Shown here one piece after another: positions 32,038 to 46,582 of a stretch of 64,000 nucleotides of DNA. Position 1 is the first letter of the stretch; each line of letters begins with the position of its first letter. The stretch is from Flammula alnicola (taxonomy: Eukaryota > Basidiomycota > Agaricomycetes > Agaricales > Strophariaceae): NCBI GenBank assembly GCA_015499995.1, contig JADNRV010000050.1, positions 1-64,000 on the forward strand. The letters are read 5' to 3'. The position numbers were made by a program, and so were the translations under genes. The notes beneath the pieces are model-generated. The model saw only the letters and a list, made by a program, of their open reading frames with translations. It had not been told where the DNA came from and searched no databases.

Positions 32038-34059
32038 ATGGCGACCCTCCTTCCACCTCCTAAACGTCAGAAGATATACCATGGAAATTCAGCACCAGAA
32101 CTAGAACCACCAGCACCAACCTCAAACGTCGTCGTCCAATTTGTTTCTGAAGAAGACGGGACATCATTAGCACCAGCGGTGAATTTGCCAGCCAATGTCT
32201 CTCGAGAAGGGTTAGAAGCTCTCGTAAATAAGCTAAGTAGCCAGGTGAGTCGCAAATCGTGGTTAATTCCATGAATTCATCCTCATATTGACAGATTAAT
32301 GCAGGGCGAAGAACCCGTTCCTTTCTCTTTTCATGTCAAACTGCGCGAAGATAAAAATGCACTGCCAGGGGCACCAACTCAAGTTGTGATCTCGAAATCC
32401 ATCGAAGTCGATATTCTCGGTCACCCAACTGGAGATTTTACCACCGAGGACGTGATCGTGATCCATTGCTCGCCCCAGAGCGTGTTTCGTGTTCGACCTG
32501 CAACAAGGTGTTCCTCGACCCTTTCCGGTACATCATATCGTCTCTCTGCATGCAACTTGACTCTGAATGTTATATTTAGGGCATTCATCGCCAATCCTCT
32601 GTGCATCATTCTCTCCAACCGGAAATTTGCTCGCGACAGGTTCGGGTGACACGAACGCCCGTTTGTGGGACCTCAATACGGAAACACCGTCTCATGTACT
32701 GTCTGGACACAAGGGATGGGTACTTTGCGTGGAATGGGAAGCTATGGAAAGAAAACTAGCTACTGGAGGTCACGATGGGCATGTCAGTCTTTCCAAAATT
32801 CGCTTTGGCACAGACGATTGACCCATCTTGTAGGTGAGGCTGTGGGATCCCAAGACTGGTACACCTATTGGAGATGCTCTAAAGGGTCACTCGAAACACA
32901 TCATGTCCCTCGCATGGGAGCCGATTCATATGTGCGTCATGATGCTATAGGAGATTTAGTATATTTTGATGAAGAAAAAAATCAGAAACGCAACCTCACC
33001 TCGTTTGGCTTCGTCCTCGAAAGATGGCACAGTGCGTGTGTGGTCAACGCTCACTCGCAGGACGGAGTACACACTTGGTGGACACTCTGCCAGTGTCAAC
33101 CTCGTGAAATGGGGAGGTGGTGGTGGAAAGAAGGGTGTCTTGTACACCGCAAGCTCTGACCGAACAGTGCGGATATGGGACGCAGAAGCTGTGCGTAATT
33201 CTTATGTTTGACATTCATAACACTCAAAGTTTTTTTGTGGGCAGGGTCGACCTCTGCATACATTGAAAGAGCACGCACACTGGGTCACAACATTAACACT
33301 GAACACCGACTTTGTCCTTCGCACAGGTCCTTTCGACCACACAGGGAGAAAACCTACTTCAGATGAAGAAGGTACCGTACGATGCTTTTATTTGACTGGC
33401 TGAAATTGACCTTCATAATCTAGCCCACAAATTAGCTCAAGCGCGATATGATGCTCTCCTTCGCACGACCCCTGAGCTTCTTATCTCTGGCTCGGATGAT
33501 CACACACTCTTCCTCTGGTCTCTCTTCCCTTCCTCCTCGCCGACCTCTGCGGGCGTGCTCCAGCAATCCATAACCAAACCTGTTGCGCGTCTTACTGGCC
33601 ACCAACGTCAGATCTCGCATGTCGTATTCTCGCCCGACGGGAAGTTGGTGGCATCGGCAGCCTGGGACAATAGCGTACGGCTATGGGAAGGCCGGACAGG
33701 AAAATTCGTCGCTACGCTGAGAGGGCATGTCGGAGCTGTGTATCGCCTGGCATGGAGCGCTGATTCTAGACTACTGGTCAGTGCTAGCAAGGATAGTACG
33801 TTAAAGGTTAGTCCTGCTCTTCGTATTATACTAAAGTGGGAAAATGACTGACCACACACCGCTCCTGTAGATTTGGGATTTGAAGACGTATAAAATCAAA
33901 AACGATCTACCTGGACATACGGATGAGGTTTACTGTGTCGATTTCGTCGCTGATAAAGTGGTTAGTGGTGGACGAGATCGGACAGTCAAAATGTGCGTGA
34001 TACTCCAATATTTTTAATATATTAAACTTCCTAACTCGCTTTGTAGATGGAAGAACTAG
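32038..34059 (+). CDS. RSA4: Ribosome assembly protein Rsa4 (Notchless/NLE1)
   Basis: Nine exons: 32038-32244, 32305-32527, 32580-32782, 32834-32931, 32986-33190, 33245-33371, 33424-33806, 33871-33992 and 34047-34059. All eight introns (51-64 bp) are GT-AG and the sum is exactly 527 codons (526 aa; yeast Rsa4 is 515). The N-terminal NLE domain (VVQFVSEEDG to about residue 110) binds the Rea1/midasin MIDAS domain; an eight-bladed WD40 propeller follows, with GH and WD pairs such as LLATGSGDTNARLWD, RLASSSKDGTVRVW, ELLISGSDDHTLFLW and VASAAWDNSVRLWE. It is a nucleolar factor whose removal by Rea1 drives pre-60S maturation. The last exon is only 13 bases and encodes the terminal WKN. Frame is intact. 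Confidence 0.97.
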
Positions 34060-37000
34060 ATAGCCTGTTTCATTTACTGTTTTCGATGATACTTTCCTCT
34101 TCCTAGCAGAATATCCACGCTCGTTAGAGCAATATACAAGCAACCGAACTGCCCACGTTCCATTCTCGATGAGTTAATTGATTCTCATGTATTCGAGGGC
34201 GTCTGTCTGTCTGTCGCTTTGACAACTCGTCTCGTCTCCAGCAGTGGAATTCAAGTCGCTAGTAGAAGATATACAGACAGGTGTCAAATACTCGAGGATC
34301 CCCCGATGAATTCGTGCCGTTGAGTGCATGAGCGTAGTTACTCACTGCGGTGATTGTGGCGCCAGCCTGGGTACCGCAAGTTCTCAAAGCCCGCGGCGCT
34401 CTCATGGGTGAAACGCAACTTGAATTCATTTCTTGGCCTTAAAGCCCATGTCTCAGCCTGTGGAAACTACCATTTCAATTTCTATCAAACCGCGCTGGCT
34501 GTGCGTTATGCTTAATTTGTCGGTCGTTGTGACACTCAATGGTCCACGTACACCGCTGAGATGTGACGTTCGCAGCGAAGACAGCGGAAATGCATCATGT
34601 GTGTGGGAGCGTTATTCCGCTTGTTGTATATATCACCACCGTGAACGAATTGTCGTGTATGTGTGTTTCATAAAAGTAGCGTACTAGCTGCGTAGAACCT
34701 GTATGCGCAAGGTTACTGGCGTGTTGGGATGCAAGCTTTAGCGATCTAAAAGTAGAGTCATGATCAGTAAAGGCGTTAACTTTCATGCCGTACTAAGAAA
34801 CTTTTAGATATCTGTTTATCGCAAGTAATGTGTGAACTTCGAGTACTTATCGCAGCTTTTATCTAAATATATAACGCTGCCTTATAATAAGTTCGGACCG
34901 AAGTTCGGACTCAGATGTCGGTGTAAATGGGTGTAAATGATTGAGGCTACTACATACAAGTTACATACTACAAAATACCAGTGAATTCATCATCGTAATA
35001 TTTCTTTAGCCTAAATGAATCTGCAGATGGTTAGTACATACAGTTTGATGTAACTGAAGACTAGTTGCAACGGCAACGATGGTGTATGTAGCGAGAAAAT
35101 TGGAGATGAGGATCTAGACAAAAATAACGTGGATGTATCAAATCAAGACAGTCGGTATTGCGCCTTGGAGTAACAGTGTTCATAGCTAATGAAGCCGCGG
35201 TGTCGATTCGACGAAAAAGCACCGCTGCGTGTCCATTTTCAAAATCCACAGCAGTGGAAGGGAATTGCAGGTTCGCAAAAATAGGCTCCAGACGGGGACA
35301 ATCTGTTCGTCGTCACGTCATCTAGACAGATGCTTAAACAATTACAGGGTATAAGTAATGACGAAACGAAATAACGGGGATACACATACCTGCAGTGATG
35401 ATGAGAAACAGAAGCTGCTCGAAGCTTGAGGCTGCGAAAGACCCGCTTATTCACAACGCCGAACCCGAACATCGCACGTGTGTTGAACGTGTTTTCAATC
35501 TGCTATCGTAGTGCTGTTGTAAGCACAAAGCCAGACCTAAGCAAACGAGGCTAGTCCCAGGATCCAGAAAGGACGAGCTGTCGGCCAGATGAGTGTCCGA
35601 TATAGCTTGAAATCGAGGGCCAGCACCACTCAGGTTCGAAGTCTGCTGTTGAAAGAAAAAAACAGATACAAGCTCGCGAAGTCCAAGGCGAGATTATGAC
35701 GCATGCTAAGTCCATCCATTTTTTTTTCCTTCTGCTGAAATTAATTATGTCTCTACACGGGTGGTGAGTCAATGCATCAAAACTTTGCCTTGTTTCATCG
35801 CAGGTATTCATCTCAGGCTATATGGGAATTATCAGAGCTTGGAGTCGCAATGGAACTAAGGACTCGGAGTAATGCTGGTTCCATCCAGTAAATTCACTTG
35901 ACCCCGAGAAAGACGAACGGGTTAATCGCATGTTCCGTTGCAACGACTTGAAAATCTAATAAATTGTCTCCATTCTTTTGCAGATTCCCATTCATCGCGT
36001 TTCGGAGTAACGCGTTCACAGTTTCGATCCGTGTAAGGTTCGGACTTTATAAGGTTCGTTCAACCTTTGTTTAGCGTGGCAAGTGGGGATACGAAGAGCT
36101 ACACGACCTGTGCGAGCCCCGGATGTTCGGTGAGGTGCTCTAGAGTGCAAGTTCGCTCTTGTGAAGGACTGTGGCACAGAGTAAAAGAGCACCAGCACAC
36201 GGCCTTTCGAACGGTGGGAGTCTGCGAGTCCGCGGCCAACTTGCTGCCAGCTCGACACGGCAGGTTGCTCGACACGGCAGGTTACTAGACAATGGTGAGA
36301 CACAGGGCAACAAACTCGCAGCAGGGAAGGAGAGGCGGGGACTCGAGTGTCTGCTGCGAATCCAAGTAGCGATCGCAGCCCACTCAGATGCTAATGCCGC
36401 ACATAGGGTTGGCAAAGGAGAAAGAAACGACGGCGAAAAGAACATAGGTTTCCCATGTTAAACCCGATTTCCGCACTGTTCCAGGCGAGGGTAGAAGTAA
36501 CATGAAGCTGACTGCGAGTGTACCAGCAGGGTCCGTTGAGATTGAAGGCTACTTTATCTCATGAGCAATACCTTGGTCCAGAAGTTCCACCATATCCTGC
36601 GATGCATGATGAACGAGGGTGGCATATCTGTAACATCTTACCTTCTAGAGAATAGTTGCCATGTATTTGCCAGGGTAGTACTAGAGACTCCAAGAAAACG
36701 GTATCGCCTTGACAGGGATGTCGATTCCGTGTGGGTCCGAAACGTACTTGTTTTGTGAGTGAGCTGATTGGTCACTGACGTATTCAAGGATAGAACAGTC
36801 GTTGAAATTGTAAGCACAGTTCGAGTCGGTATTGAGTTTCCGTGTTCCGACGACCTCGCAGAGACATAAGACAGGGAAAAGGACGTGAAAGCACAGGATA
36901 ATGCGCGCTGTTGTTGAGAATATGGCTGGGAACTATTCAAGTTGCCTTAGATCTCCGCCTAATTTCCAAATCACCGTTCCGTGAGACCTAATTTCTAGTT

Positions 37001-40000
37001 AAGTGATGAATAATGTTGAATTGTCAGGGACTACTGTAAACATTAAAACCTCCGACCCTGTTGAGGTTCAAGCATCAACAGGAGAATTGCCGTTTGCGGT
37101 GAGAATCCGTAGAACAAAGCGGAAAAAGGGACGTCGAAAAGGAGTTGAAGGGCATGCGTGAGAGACTCCGACATGTCGGAAATTGAAATTTGAAAGGTGA
37201 CAGGTTGCCGTGCCGAGCGACAAAATATCCGAGCCCCCAAGTGGTGAGCGCGAATTTGACCTTTTCTGAAAAATTTCTCTAAGCAGAATATTATGTACAT
37301 AAAAAATCTCTCAACCGCAACTCAACCGTTCAAACCTTGAATGAATGCTAGTACTTATGCCGCTCAGTAAGTCAGTTGGGAAGAACTTTCACAAGCTTCA
37401 CCTTCAAGTTACTACCATACTACTTAGTTGTAGATCTGAAGACTGGGACACAGGACGGGTACAGGCGGGATGTTTTGATCCATCCATCGACGGTCCTCTA
37501 TTTCTAAATTTCATTACTCAGTGTCGACTACGTTGAGGGCTCAAGGAAAAGATGTTGGATGTTGGATGTTGATCGGGCGCCATGTCGATAATTCAGACAA
37601 AGGCTTTTCCGTCCCCGTGCAGTCATTAACATCCACACGCCGAAGTCGCAAGGAACAAGGGCTCAGCGCTCATAAGTGAATGACAACTCGGGGGACCCAT
37701 GGCCAAAATTAAAGATCTAAAATTTAGTCTAACCGCGGTAACTTGCACAATAGAAGTACTTTTGGAAAATGGTTTGGGAAATACGGCAAGTATTGTAAAA
37801 ATTTGCGGCCCGCACATTGTCAAGTAATCGCCTAATGTTCATACGTTTGTATCCCGGTTCTGAGAACAACTCGAAGAATTTGGTTCCGGGAAGGAGGATC
37901 TCACTTCGTTCCAGACTTTATATAAGTCAGGACTTCGTCTTTGTAGGTTGCCTTGCAAGGCTTCAGCATGATCTTAAACGACAATCTTGACACATGTTTT
38001 CGCTTGGATGCCTGTTTTCTTTGACTTGGCGGGGCTTGCACAGTTCTCGGGGAAAGGGATGTGACAGTTTAATTTCGCAGGATGCAATCGTAATCGTCAG
38101 TAATGACGATAACGACATCACGCCTTCCGTTCTGAGTCCTGTGTGCTTCCCTTCCTTGCCCCGGACTGTCTATTTTCGATCATGATCACCCGGAACCCTG
38201 AACTTTCTAATTTCTTGATGTGATTGGCCAATCTAGGTAATTTCTGTCCAGGATCGGACATTTGCATTAATAATCACTGTGTCCCCGTGGGTACCTTTAT
38301 AAGTATACAGAACGTTGCGCTGAAACGATGCTATCCCTAGGATGCAATTGCTTTTATCTGAACCACTCATGAAGAGTCCGAGGCCGTGCTCCTTATTTCT
38401 TTTCTTGGTCGCCTCACGGTCAAACTCCCTAAGTACCAGCCCAAGGACCAGCCATTGCAAAAGCGTCGTAATTTTCCTCGTTCGGACAAACCGCGGATGT
38501 TCATCGCACACAAAGACTCGGAGACACACACACGGGCGGTCCGACACGCTGGTTATCCTTCACTACAGTGATAAATATTGTTGTCTCCCACTGGTGAAAC
38601 TGGCAGGTGGCAAATTTTATTTTCTGATATCGTCCCAAGCTGAAGGTGCGCCTTGATTTCACCCCACACACGGTCGAATGAGTAAATAGACCCGTCGCCA
38701 CCATCATGCAAGACATGGTTGACCATGCCCACGCACGTCGACGCCCACTGAAACCATCATGATTTTTCTTTTCTTGTGAACCAGATGAGATGCCCAGATG
38801 TTCATCACGGCTTGAAGACGAGAAAGGGCCTGAACGGATCGGAACCCAAATGCAAAGGTATACGTATTTGCAACTATGTTTGCATGCTCTTCTTTGGATT
38901 CTCCATACAGTCAACCACCGCCATGAAGACTCAGAACCCTCGTCGAGACTCAAGGCTGTGATAATAAGCACATACCAAACGACAAGAGACATCCGCGAAC
39001 AATCACCAGACCTCCTCTCGGCGTACGAGCGCCCAGAGACACGGGTGGGATCCCAGGGATGCAACCACAAGTCACCCTCGTTCACTTCAACCTGGGTACA
39101 GCCTGGGTATGTGATTTTGTCTGTCCAGCCCATATCCGCAGTGAGTCTGGGACCTCGCCCCATTTATTTTACAAGTCGATCTTCCAATCCTTCCCATGCC
39201 ATGTCTTGGGTAGCCAAGACTATTTATCCTCCATGTGTATCTTCTCTTTGTCTTCTTGCCCCGTTCGCCAAGTCCCGCTTGTGTGAGAAGGATATATGAC
39301 ACGAACTGCTATGAACCTGGGGCCTAGTTTCATACCCTGGGCTCTACTCTAATAGGTCACCTGAAAACAAATGACAAGAAAAGTTTCTTAACCCCACGCT
39401 ATCTGAAATTGTCCGGACAGTCAGACAAACTCATAGATCTGACTTTAACAAGAAACGATTAATGAAGACGGTGCGTGCGGCGACGGCATAGCGAGTATTG
39501 GCAATTAAGCTTATCTGTATCGTCAGTGAATCGTAGGAGTTTCAGCCACAATCATGAGCGTCCAGGAAGTTCAATCTGTCAATACCTGAGGAGATCCTCA
39601 AGGATGTTGCGGGTGAAGGGCCCAAACATGAGGCAGTATAGAATCTTCCTAATTTAACCATTCCGTGTTGCGTGGAACGGTCTTGCTTTTGTGCTTTCCA
39701 GACAAGTCCACATAATAGCATCTTTGAATGCCGTTCTTCCGCAAGGCGATAACGCATTTGAATACGTTGCCTGTGGTACCCATCGGTACCGACATGTCAT
39801 TCCCGCGCGTAGCTGATCGTGGGATTTAGTCTGGGAATGCCTACTGTCGGCGCCCTTGAAAAATGCAGCTCTAGGGTGCGCAGCAAGCTAAGATTTGTAT
39901 GAGCTCGAATTCAAAGAACAAGCTCCCAAAAGAGACTAGATTGGGAGCGTAAGCCTTGTTCACGAAAGCTCGAACGGAGCGCGGGACAGTAAGGAGATAT

Positions 40001-43000
40001 GAAATCGGGACGTGTTCGTGATCATGTCGTCTTCCCATGAAGGAAAGTGCACTCACACGGTGGATATGTTCACTGACATTGATTTGGTGGTGTACAATCA
40101 TGATCGTGATCGATCATGCACAGTTTGCGCATTGAGAAAGGAAAGGAGGGCCTGAGAGGCGAAGATGAAAGAGATTTCGGAAATTGGGAGGGACTGGAGT
40201 GGGAGATAGGCGGGGTATTAATGATGAATAGTCTTCCCCCCATCATAACTTCTCAGCCCGAAAAAGGAGTTCTCAACCGTACGTTGCCTTGATTTGGTCT
40301 CATTGTTTATTTCGCTTGTGGAGACCGTTTCTCTGTCTACAACCCCGTGAACGACTCAGCTTCTGCCAGCCTGCTGTGGATGCGCTCGCCGCATATGATA
40401 GATAATTATAGGCGACCATGATGCACATGAAATCACCGCTGAAACTACTGCTCCATCCACAGGGACTCCCACGAGCCAGAACACCGCGTTTTCGTTCACT
40501 CCAATCCCTTCCCTAACTTTCGAGAAGTGGCAGTTCCGCTGTTCTTCTTGCAGTCTAGAAGACTCGGTTCTCCCTGACAGAAACACAATCAACAATGTGT
40601 AAAATATCATGTTACATACATATTACGGTGAGAGAGTGCGTGAGGTGGCAAGTGAAGATCTGCGAGGAGGCTGCTGGAGGCCGTGAGTGTGGCGTGCCTT
40701 CGGATTTACCATTTTTAATATAGATTAAGTAACTAAAGGGCCTGCAAGAAAATTTTGGTCATCGTACAAGGCTTCGTTAAATAAATTTCTTTACAATGTT
40801 TCAAAAAGGGTGATATCTCGGATGTGTTTCGCGGAATTGCGACTCCGGAGTGTGGCGCGCCTTTTGTTTTGCACCCAACAAGGGAAGCTTGGGCTCACGG
40901 GCACCAAAGTTGCCGGAGAGTCACTCAAGCCTCCTTCCCTTCCTCCGAGTTCCTCGCGTACGCGCGTCCCCTTGGTAAAATATCGGATGGTGCGCAGCGT
41001 GCCCTTGTTGAAATCCATATGAACGGTTTGTTCAAATTTAACCTTCGTGCGAGAGCACACCACACCACTGGCAGCCGGCACCCGCCTCAAAATTCCAAGA
41101 AGAAAAATCAAATGTTTGTGCTTCGCTTCCCTGAGCGAGAATGGTACAAGAACCATTTGCATACTTCCACTTCGAGTAGCTTGTATGACAACCTGGTGGC
41201 AATGGCATGGGAAGGGAACTCGCATGAAGGGAGGCTCGCGCTCGGGAACGCTCGGAATGGGTGTGCTTGCGACAAGGATAAACCCCTATGTTCTAGCCTC
41301 CATTCGACGTGAGTATACGCTTTCTAAATTTCATTACTTGGGTTCATGGTTCATCATACGAAAATAAGTCGAGGGTACACTCTGTTGACTCTACTCAGTG
41401 CTGTGCCTACTCACCCAGTTGTCCTTGTAGACTGGTGCCAACTATCATTGTCATAGTAAATTTACCGAGTGGTACAGGCAGTATTAGTGATGATATCAGG
41501 TTGAAATGGCACACGATGAGCGTCGTGCGCAACGGTTTCAACCTTCAAAATTATTCTCACATCGCATTCCGATGAAGCGTGACTACTATGTGGAATAGAT
41601 CCTCCATCATCGGAGGATAGGACACGGTGGGTGAATGCGTGTGCGTCGTGAGCGCCGTGAGAGTGAGAAGGCGAAAGAGCAAATTCGGACTTGTATCAGA
41701 ACCAGTGATTATTGAACTATAACCTTGTGGGCGTCGTAGTAACTCAATAACAGCTCCATCATAAGCCTGGTCGGCTTCCAGGCTCGTCAAGTCTGATCAA
41801 GAACCCACTAGAGCTCACGCCGAGCGATTGACGCGCGGGAACTCAAGAGAAAATATCAGACGGAACTTGGCCTAGGGAAGCTAAGCCTGCGAAGTAAGAG
41901 TAAGTAAGAGCCCAAGCGTCACCCAAGTCCGACTGAAACGTCGAGCGAACGCAAAAACCCGACACTGTCAAAACACAAGTTTTTATTTCAATGCACTTTC
42001 GAATGACAACCTTTTATTTTTGTTAGGCTTCCAGCTTCCAGTTAAAACATCACAGTGGGTGAAAGGAAGAAGTGCCCTGCGGGCTTCTGACTTTGCATTT
42101 GTAAGCGGCTTGCTCCTTACAGTAGCCAGGCATCGACACGCTGCAGCACAAGGGCTTCAATCAAATTACCGACGCGACCATCGCAGGAGAGCTCAAGCCG
42201 CAGGTGTCGTATCCGATTTTTTTGGCTTGACGTGAACCCCCAGAAAATGCCATCGTGGCATCATCGAAGCGGAATGGTGCATCCCACTCCGATGGTTTGG
42301 GCTAGGTTCGCTGGAGGCGCTGTTCTACCTTTGGCGTGCACAAGTCTCCACATTTACTCAATAGGGTCACCCTACCATGCCTGCAGGACCCAGGGCTCCC
42401 TCAATTCGAAGCATTTCTACATCCATGTCCGTGTCCACCTCGGCTTCTCATGAACCCACCGAACATGAAAGAACAAGGAAGAATTCACTTTGATTCCTGC
42501 CAACTGCAGGGACTCAGTCACACTAAAATAACCAGACGAGTGGCATTTGGACACTTTCCACGAATCGATCCACCCATCCAGGAATGCATACAGTATGAAC
42601 GAATGCTAAATGAACGCGGTGAACTGGAAATGGAAAACGCCGCGCTGTCAACCGTGAGCAGCCGTGGTGAGTTGTGCGAATTGCAGACTCGTGGGGTTGA
42701 CAATGGACACCGAGTCGTTCCGGCGTACTGGTCACTCACGGTACAACTCGCAGGCAGGTGGATATAAACCGCAAAACAAAAAAAAACAAGTCACCTGTGC
42801 CGTGGCACTCAATCTCCTACGCAGGGACACGAGAGCTCCAGACATCCAGAGGGCTCAATGACACCCAATGTCAGATGAGTATCGGAATTGAGAATTGAGA
42901 ATTGAGGCCTGAGGATTGAAATATTGACATGGACAGGGCAGCCGAGAGCGAGCAAGACAAGTCGCTTGCTTTGTTACCTCAAAGAAGGCAAGCATGGCAT

Positions 43001-45228
43001 TTCGAATGGGATAAATTCTTTGTCTCGTTCGCAAGCTCCCAAGGTGCGGGTTACAAGTCATGTAGCGATTAGCGGCGATTACTTATGCCTGTCGGGTCAC
43101 TTACATATGCAGCCTCGCTGCGATGCATTCTTGATAACGTCGTGTAAGTAAACATGCGCATGTACTTATTATTATAAGTACCTCCCATCATATTATCCGT
43201 CCGACCACGCTGCCTACGCGTGCTCGTCGCTGGGGCTTGGCTGCTGCGATTCGGAAGTTCGCCAATTCAAAATTTGATTACGAGCGACCGCCTATTTATT
43301 ACCAACTAGGTTTAGTATGTATACAGCCGCTTCGCGAGAATTCGAATTCAAAGCCGTCACAGGCCCGCGCCGCTGCACCGCAGCACTGCGTGCGCCTGAT
43401 CTGAATCGCAAAAAATTGAACTCAAGGAAGCTAGATAGCTATCACTGTGTACTTATTATAAGCGGTAAATATGTAGGGTCCACCGTCGACGCGTCTGCGT
43501 AAGTGGCTATATAATACCGATGCGATTGACTTACAATGTGCATTCAGGATTGAGAATTCAGGAAAGATTATGTACATCGCCTCTCACAAAGCCCGCTTTT
43601 TCGCACGTCGACAAGTGAAATAATTAGCCCTATGTAGGTCTAAGGCAACTAATTGCTTGCATCTACTTATGCAATGGATATGGATATGGGATCGACCATG
43701 CACTTGTTACCCTCTGATTTCGTGAGTATGAAGTTTTGCCATGGTGAACGCGGCGATGGTGATATCCATGAAGCATGACCCATCGCATGATTCATGGCCA
43801 TGGGAGTTCGAAGCTTCTCAAGGGAGATGAGGCGAAGCGAGGTGAGGCGCCGACTTGGAGCCGCGCGAATAGTAATCAATCTATAGCGAGTAACGAGTAG
43901 GAAACAACTCGTATCATCGATGAAGTGAGCCCCTAATTCTATGCATGGATGCATCCAATCTAGGGTTCATCAGCGTCATCGATGTCGATGAACTCCCTTG
44001 CTCCCTTAATATACGACCTCGGGCACTCACAGGCTCACACGTAGATACACGCAAAGAATAAATGATAGGAACAGTGCAGATAGGTCATGCCATTGCTACG
44101 GACAACTTTTGGATGTAACAAGACGCTCAAGACGTCACGATGATCGTTACGGATACGACAAATATTATACAGGCTATTCAAGTACAATAAAAAAAGATTA
44201 ACACCGATGCGGCTGCGGCTGCGGCATGGAAAGGAATTACAGTTACGTAGTGAGTAGGTAGAATACTAAAATGTTTGGGTTTGGTAAACTGAACCCGAGG
44301 TCTCTAGAAGTCGTACTCAAGTAAACTTGAGCTGCACTATAAGAGGAGAGAGAGGTAGAGAGAAGAAAGAAGAAGAAATAATTGTGGGTTGTGGTACAGA
44401 TGTGATTGAAGTCGTTCATTGTTCGAGGTAATGATAATTTTCTTCAAAAAGAGAAACAAGGGATAAAGAGGAGAAAGTCGAAGACGAAGGGGAACTAGCC
44501 ATGTGAATGGGCATTAATAAAACACTTGTACTCGTACTCGGACAACAGGTGAATGCTGATTAAGAAAAGGCAACACGGATAGGAATTGAGACACTCCCTC
44601 GGGTCGTGTGGGGGAGGGAGTGAGTGAGAGGGGGGTGGACGAGAATAAAATAAAATTTCATTGATGCTGGTGATGCATGATGCGGCAGTGCAGTGGGTGA
44701 GAGAGATATGAGAGAAGGCTAGACGGATGGATGAATGATGTGCATGCTGATGATCGTGGCCATGGAACGGGACCGTGAGATGCAGGAGAGAAGAGAAAGG
44801 AAGACGACAAGGAAGACGAAGACGCGGTGTCGGAGGTATGGAAGGCGGGACGGGCGGAGCCCAACTTGAGGTCCAGAAGGTTAACTGGCGGGCGTGAGAG
44901 GGCCGTGACCATGAGTGGGCCGCTGCGGCCCCAGGGCCCCATAGAGAGACCGCCAAAATAATGACCATCGCGAGAACAAGGACCCAAGATGACCGTGAGT
45001 GCCCAGTGCCAGCCCCAGACCCGCGCTTACGTGTGAATCCGGATAGAATGGGAGGTAAGGGATTATGCAGTGTGCGTGTGAGTGCGTGTGTGTGGAAAGT
45101 TGCTTCTTGCGGTTGATGGGTTACGGGGTGTGATGACAGGTTGTGGGTTTCTTGGGTGAGGTAAAACGGACAATTACGCATGCCGTCATCCCACACCCAG
45201 AGTCCTGTGGCCGGAATAGTGAATGCGA
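34060..45228. other. 11-kb stretch without a supportable gene
   Basis: Open frames here are short and overlap on both strands, none with a domain or a consistent splice model. Seen: short tandem pieces (CTCGACACGGCAGGTT twice at about 36250-36281; GATGTTG three times at about 37550-37571), small palindromes (GTACTTAT-ATAAGTAC near 43158-43177; ATCCTCC-GGAGGAT near 41599-41620) and AT-rich patches. The frame at 40791-41225 minus and its overlapping plus-strand partner 40824-41312 are the longest but look like chance. A possible small minus-strand gene at 35061-35472 could not be confirmed. Possibly heterochromatic, or decayed repeats too old to see. Confidence 0.5.
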
Positions 45229-46064
45229 TCATTGTTCAAATGCGTATTCCACCGCCACACAGCAGGCTTCATTGCCACCCCGCTGGCCATGCAGGCGGAG
45301 GGTCTGGAGGGTTGGGAAAAAGGCGTCGCAGGCAGGGCATGGGTGCATCTTAAGCTCGGCAGAAGAGATGCTGTGCGAAGACACTGATGATCCCTGTGAA
45401 CGCGAGCGTTTCGATGAATGCGATACCTATTCAACAAAGGAAAATCAACATTAGTCCCGAGTGGCATTTGGTGAAAGGAAAAGTCGCCGTACATTATCGT
45501 CATTGTCAACGACGACTTCTTGAATCTCCTCCAGCTTGCGCTTGAGCGAGGATGAGTCTACGTTTCACAAAATTAAATCAACGATCAGATGCGATGATGA
45601 TCAAGAAGGTGCGCACCAGAAGAGACGAGGTGGGGAGCCTCGGAGTGCTCACGCCACAGAAGGATGCGCTTCATACGCCGCGCGAACGATTCTGAGTCCG
45701 ATTGGGATAGAGTTGGGGGTGAAAGGGAGGCCGAGGAGGGCACATCGAGTTCCTCTGGTTGAAAGTCGGAAGAGCAGTAGGAAGAGCAGACGGACTCTTC
45801 CTCTTTTTCGTCTACCTCGATCTCCTCCTCATCGTCCTCGTCAAAGGACGACGATGAAGATGAAGAGGAATATGACGAAGACGCGGGCGAACTAGAATTT
45901 ATGACGGAAGTTAATCTTCGCGGAGGTGGGGGAGCGACCTCGACGAGCTGAATGACGGTGTGTGGTTGGCGGAGGTAAAGGTTGCCACTGGTAATTTTCT
46001 CCTGGTCATTGTTGAGGAGAAAGCGCGGGGAGAGGTGCTGGTGGGGAGGGACAAGGTCGAACAT
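45229..46064 (-). CDS. Acidic protein with a C-terminal zinc-finger-like motif
   Basis: Exons 46064-45617, 45557-45493 and 45426-45229 (introns 59 and 66 bp) sum to 237 codons (236 aa). The N-terminal part starts MFDLVPPHQHLSPRFLLNN; a Ser-rich stretch and an acidic run (DEDDEEEIEVDEKEEE) follow, then a basic KRKLEE segment and a KRSRS nuclear-localisation-like patch. Near the C-terminus is CPACDAFFPTLQTLRLHG, with a further Cys: C-x2-C-x12-H, close to a C2H2 finger with a Cys as a possible fourth ligand. Probably a nuclear protein, perhaps DNA-binding, but I cannot name it. Splicing is consistent and the frame intact, which supports a real gene. It lies 0.5 kb upstream of the 3' end of MKT1, both on the minus strand. 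Confidence 0.65.
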
Positions 46065-46582
46065 GATTATTATGGTTGGGATGGGAAGGGATGTGTTGGC
46101 GGAATTGTTGCTGGGATTTTGTAGTCTGGGTCACGGTGAATTAGAATTCATAGAGCAAGACAAGACAAGACGACGAAAGAGATCGCGATCCGATGCTCGA
46201 TCAGATCCCATCGGGTGGGATTTTCTCACCTGCGCTTCTCTCCCAATGCGGAATGGTGGGCACGTGAATCGAGATCTCCTTATCGCCTTCCTGATCAGTA
46301 CTCTCCCAGCCTCTTGACACTTCCGTGCTTGTTGGAAGTCTGGAGCGTCGCTGCACCAAGCATTTCCCAGCCCTCCACATCTCCTTATGTCCCTAGGCTG
46401 GCCAAGGTCCCCTGCATTTCACCACAAAAGTATCATATGCCCTACTACCAAAACATCATCGTCTCGAGCGTATTCATGCACCATCCAAACATCACCTCAT
46501 CTCCGTAGTACATTCCATATCCAGCTCTTTGTCGAATACATACCAATGTTAGAAAACCCGTTCGGAACGCCAATGCACCCAT
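46065..46582. other. Intergenic region between zinc-finger gene and MKT1 3' end
   Basis: Promoter side of the zinc-finger gene. No gene seen. Confidence 0.5.

Noticed and set aside
38501..39163. 220-codon minus-strand frame
   Set aside because: No family, no splice-consistent neighbours and an equally long open frame on the other strand. Likely chance.
40791..41312. Overlapping plus and minus frames of 162 and 144 codons
   Set aside because: Mutually overlapping frames on both strands with no recognisable motif point to chance openness.
44495..45232. 245-codon minus-strand frame downstream of the zinc-finger gene
   Set aside because: Composition is low-complexity (His, Pro, Ser), it overlaps the real last exon in another frame, and no domain appears. 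Read as 3' flank.
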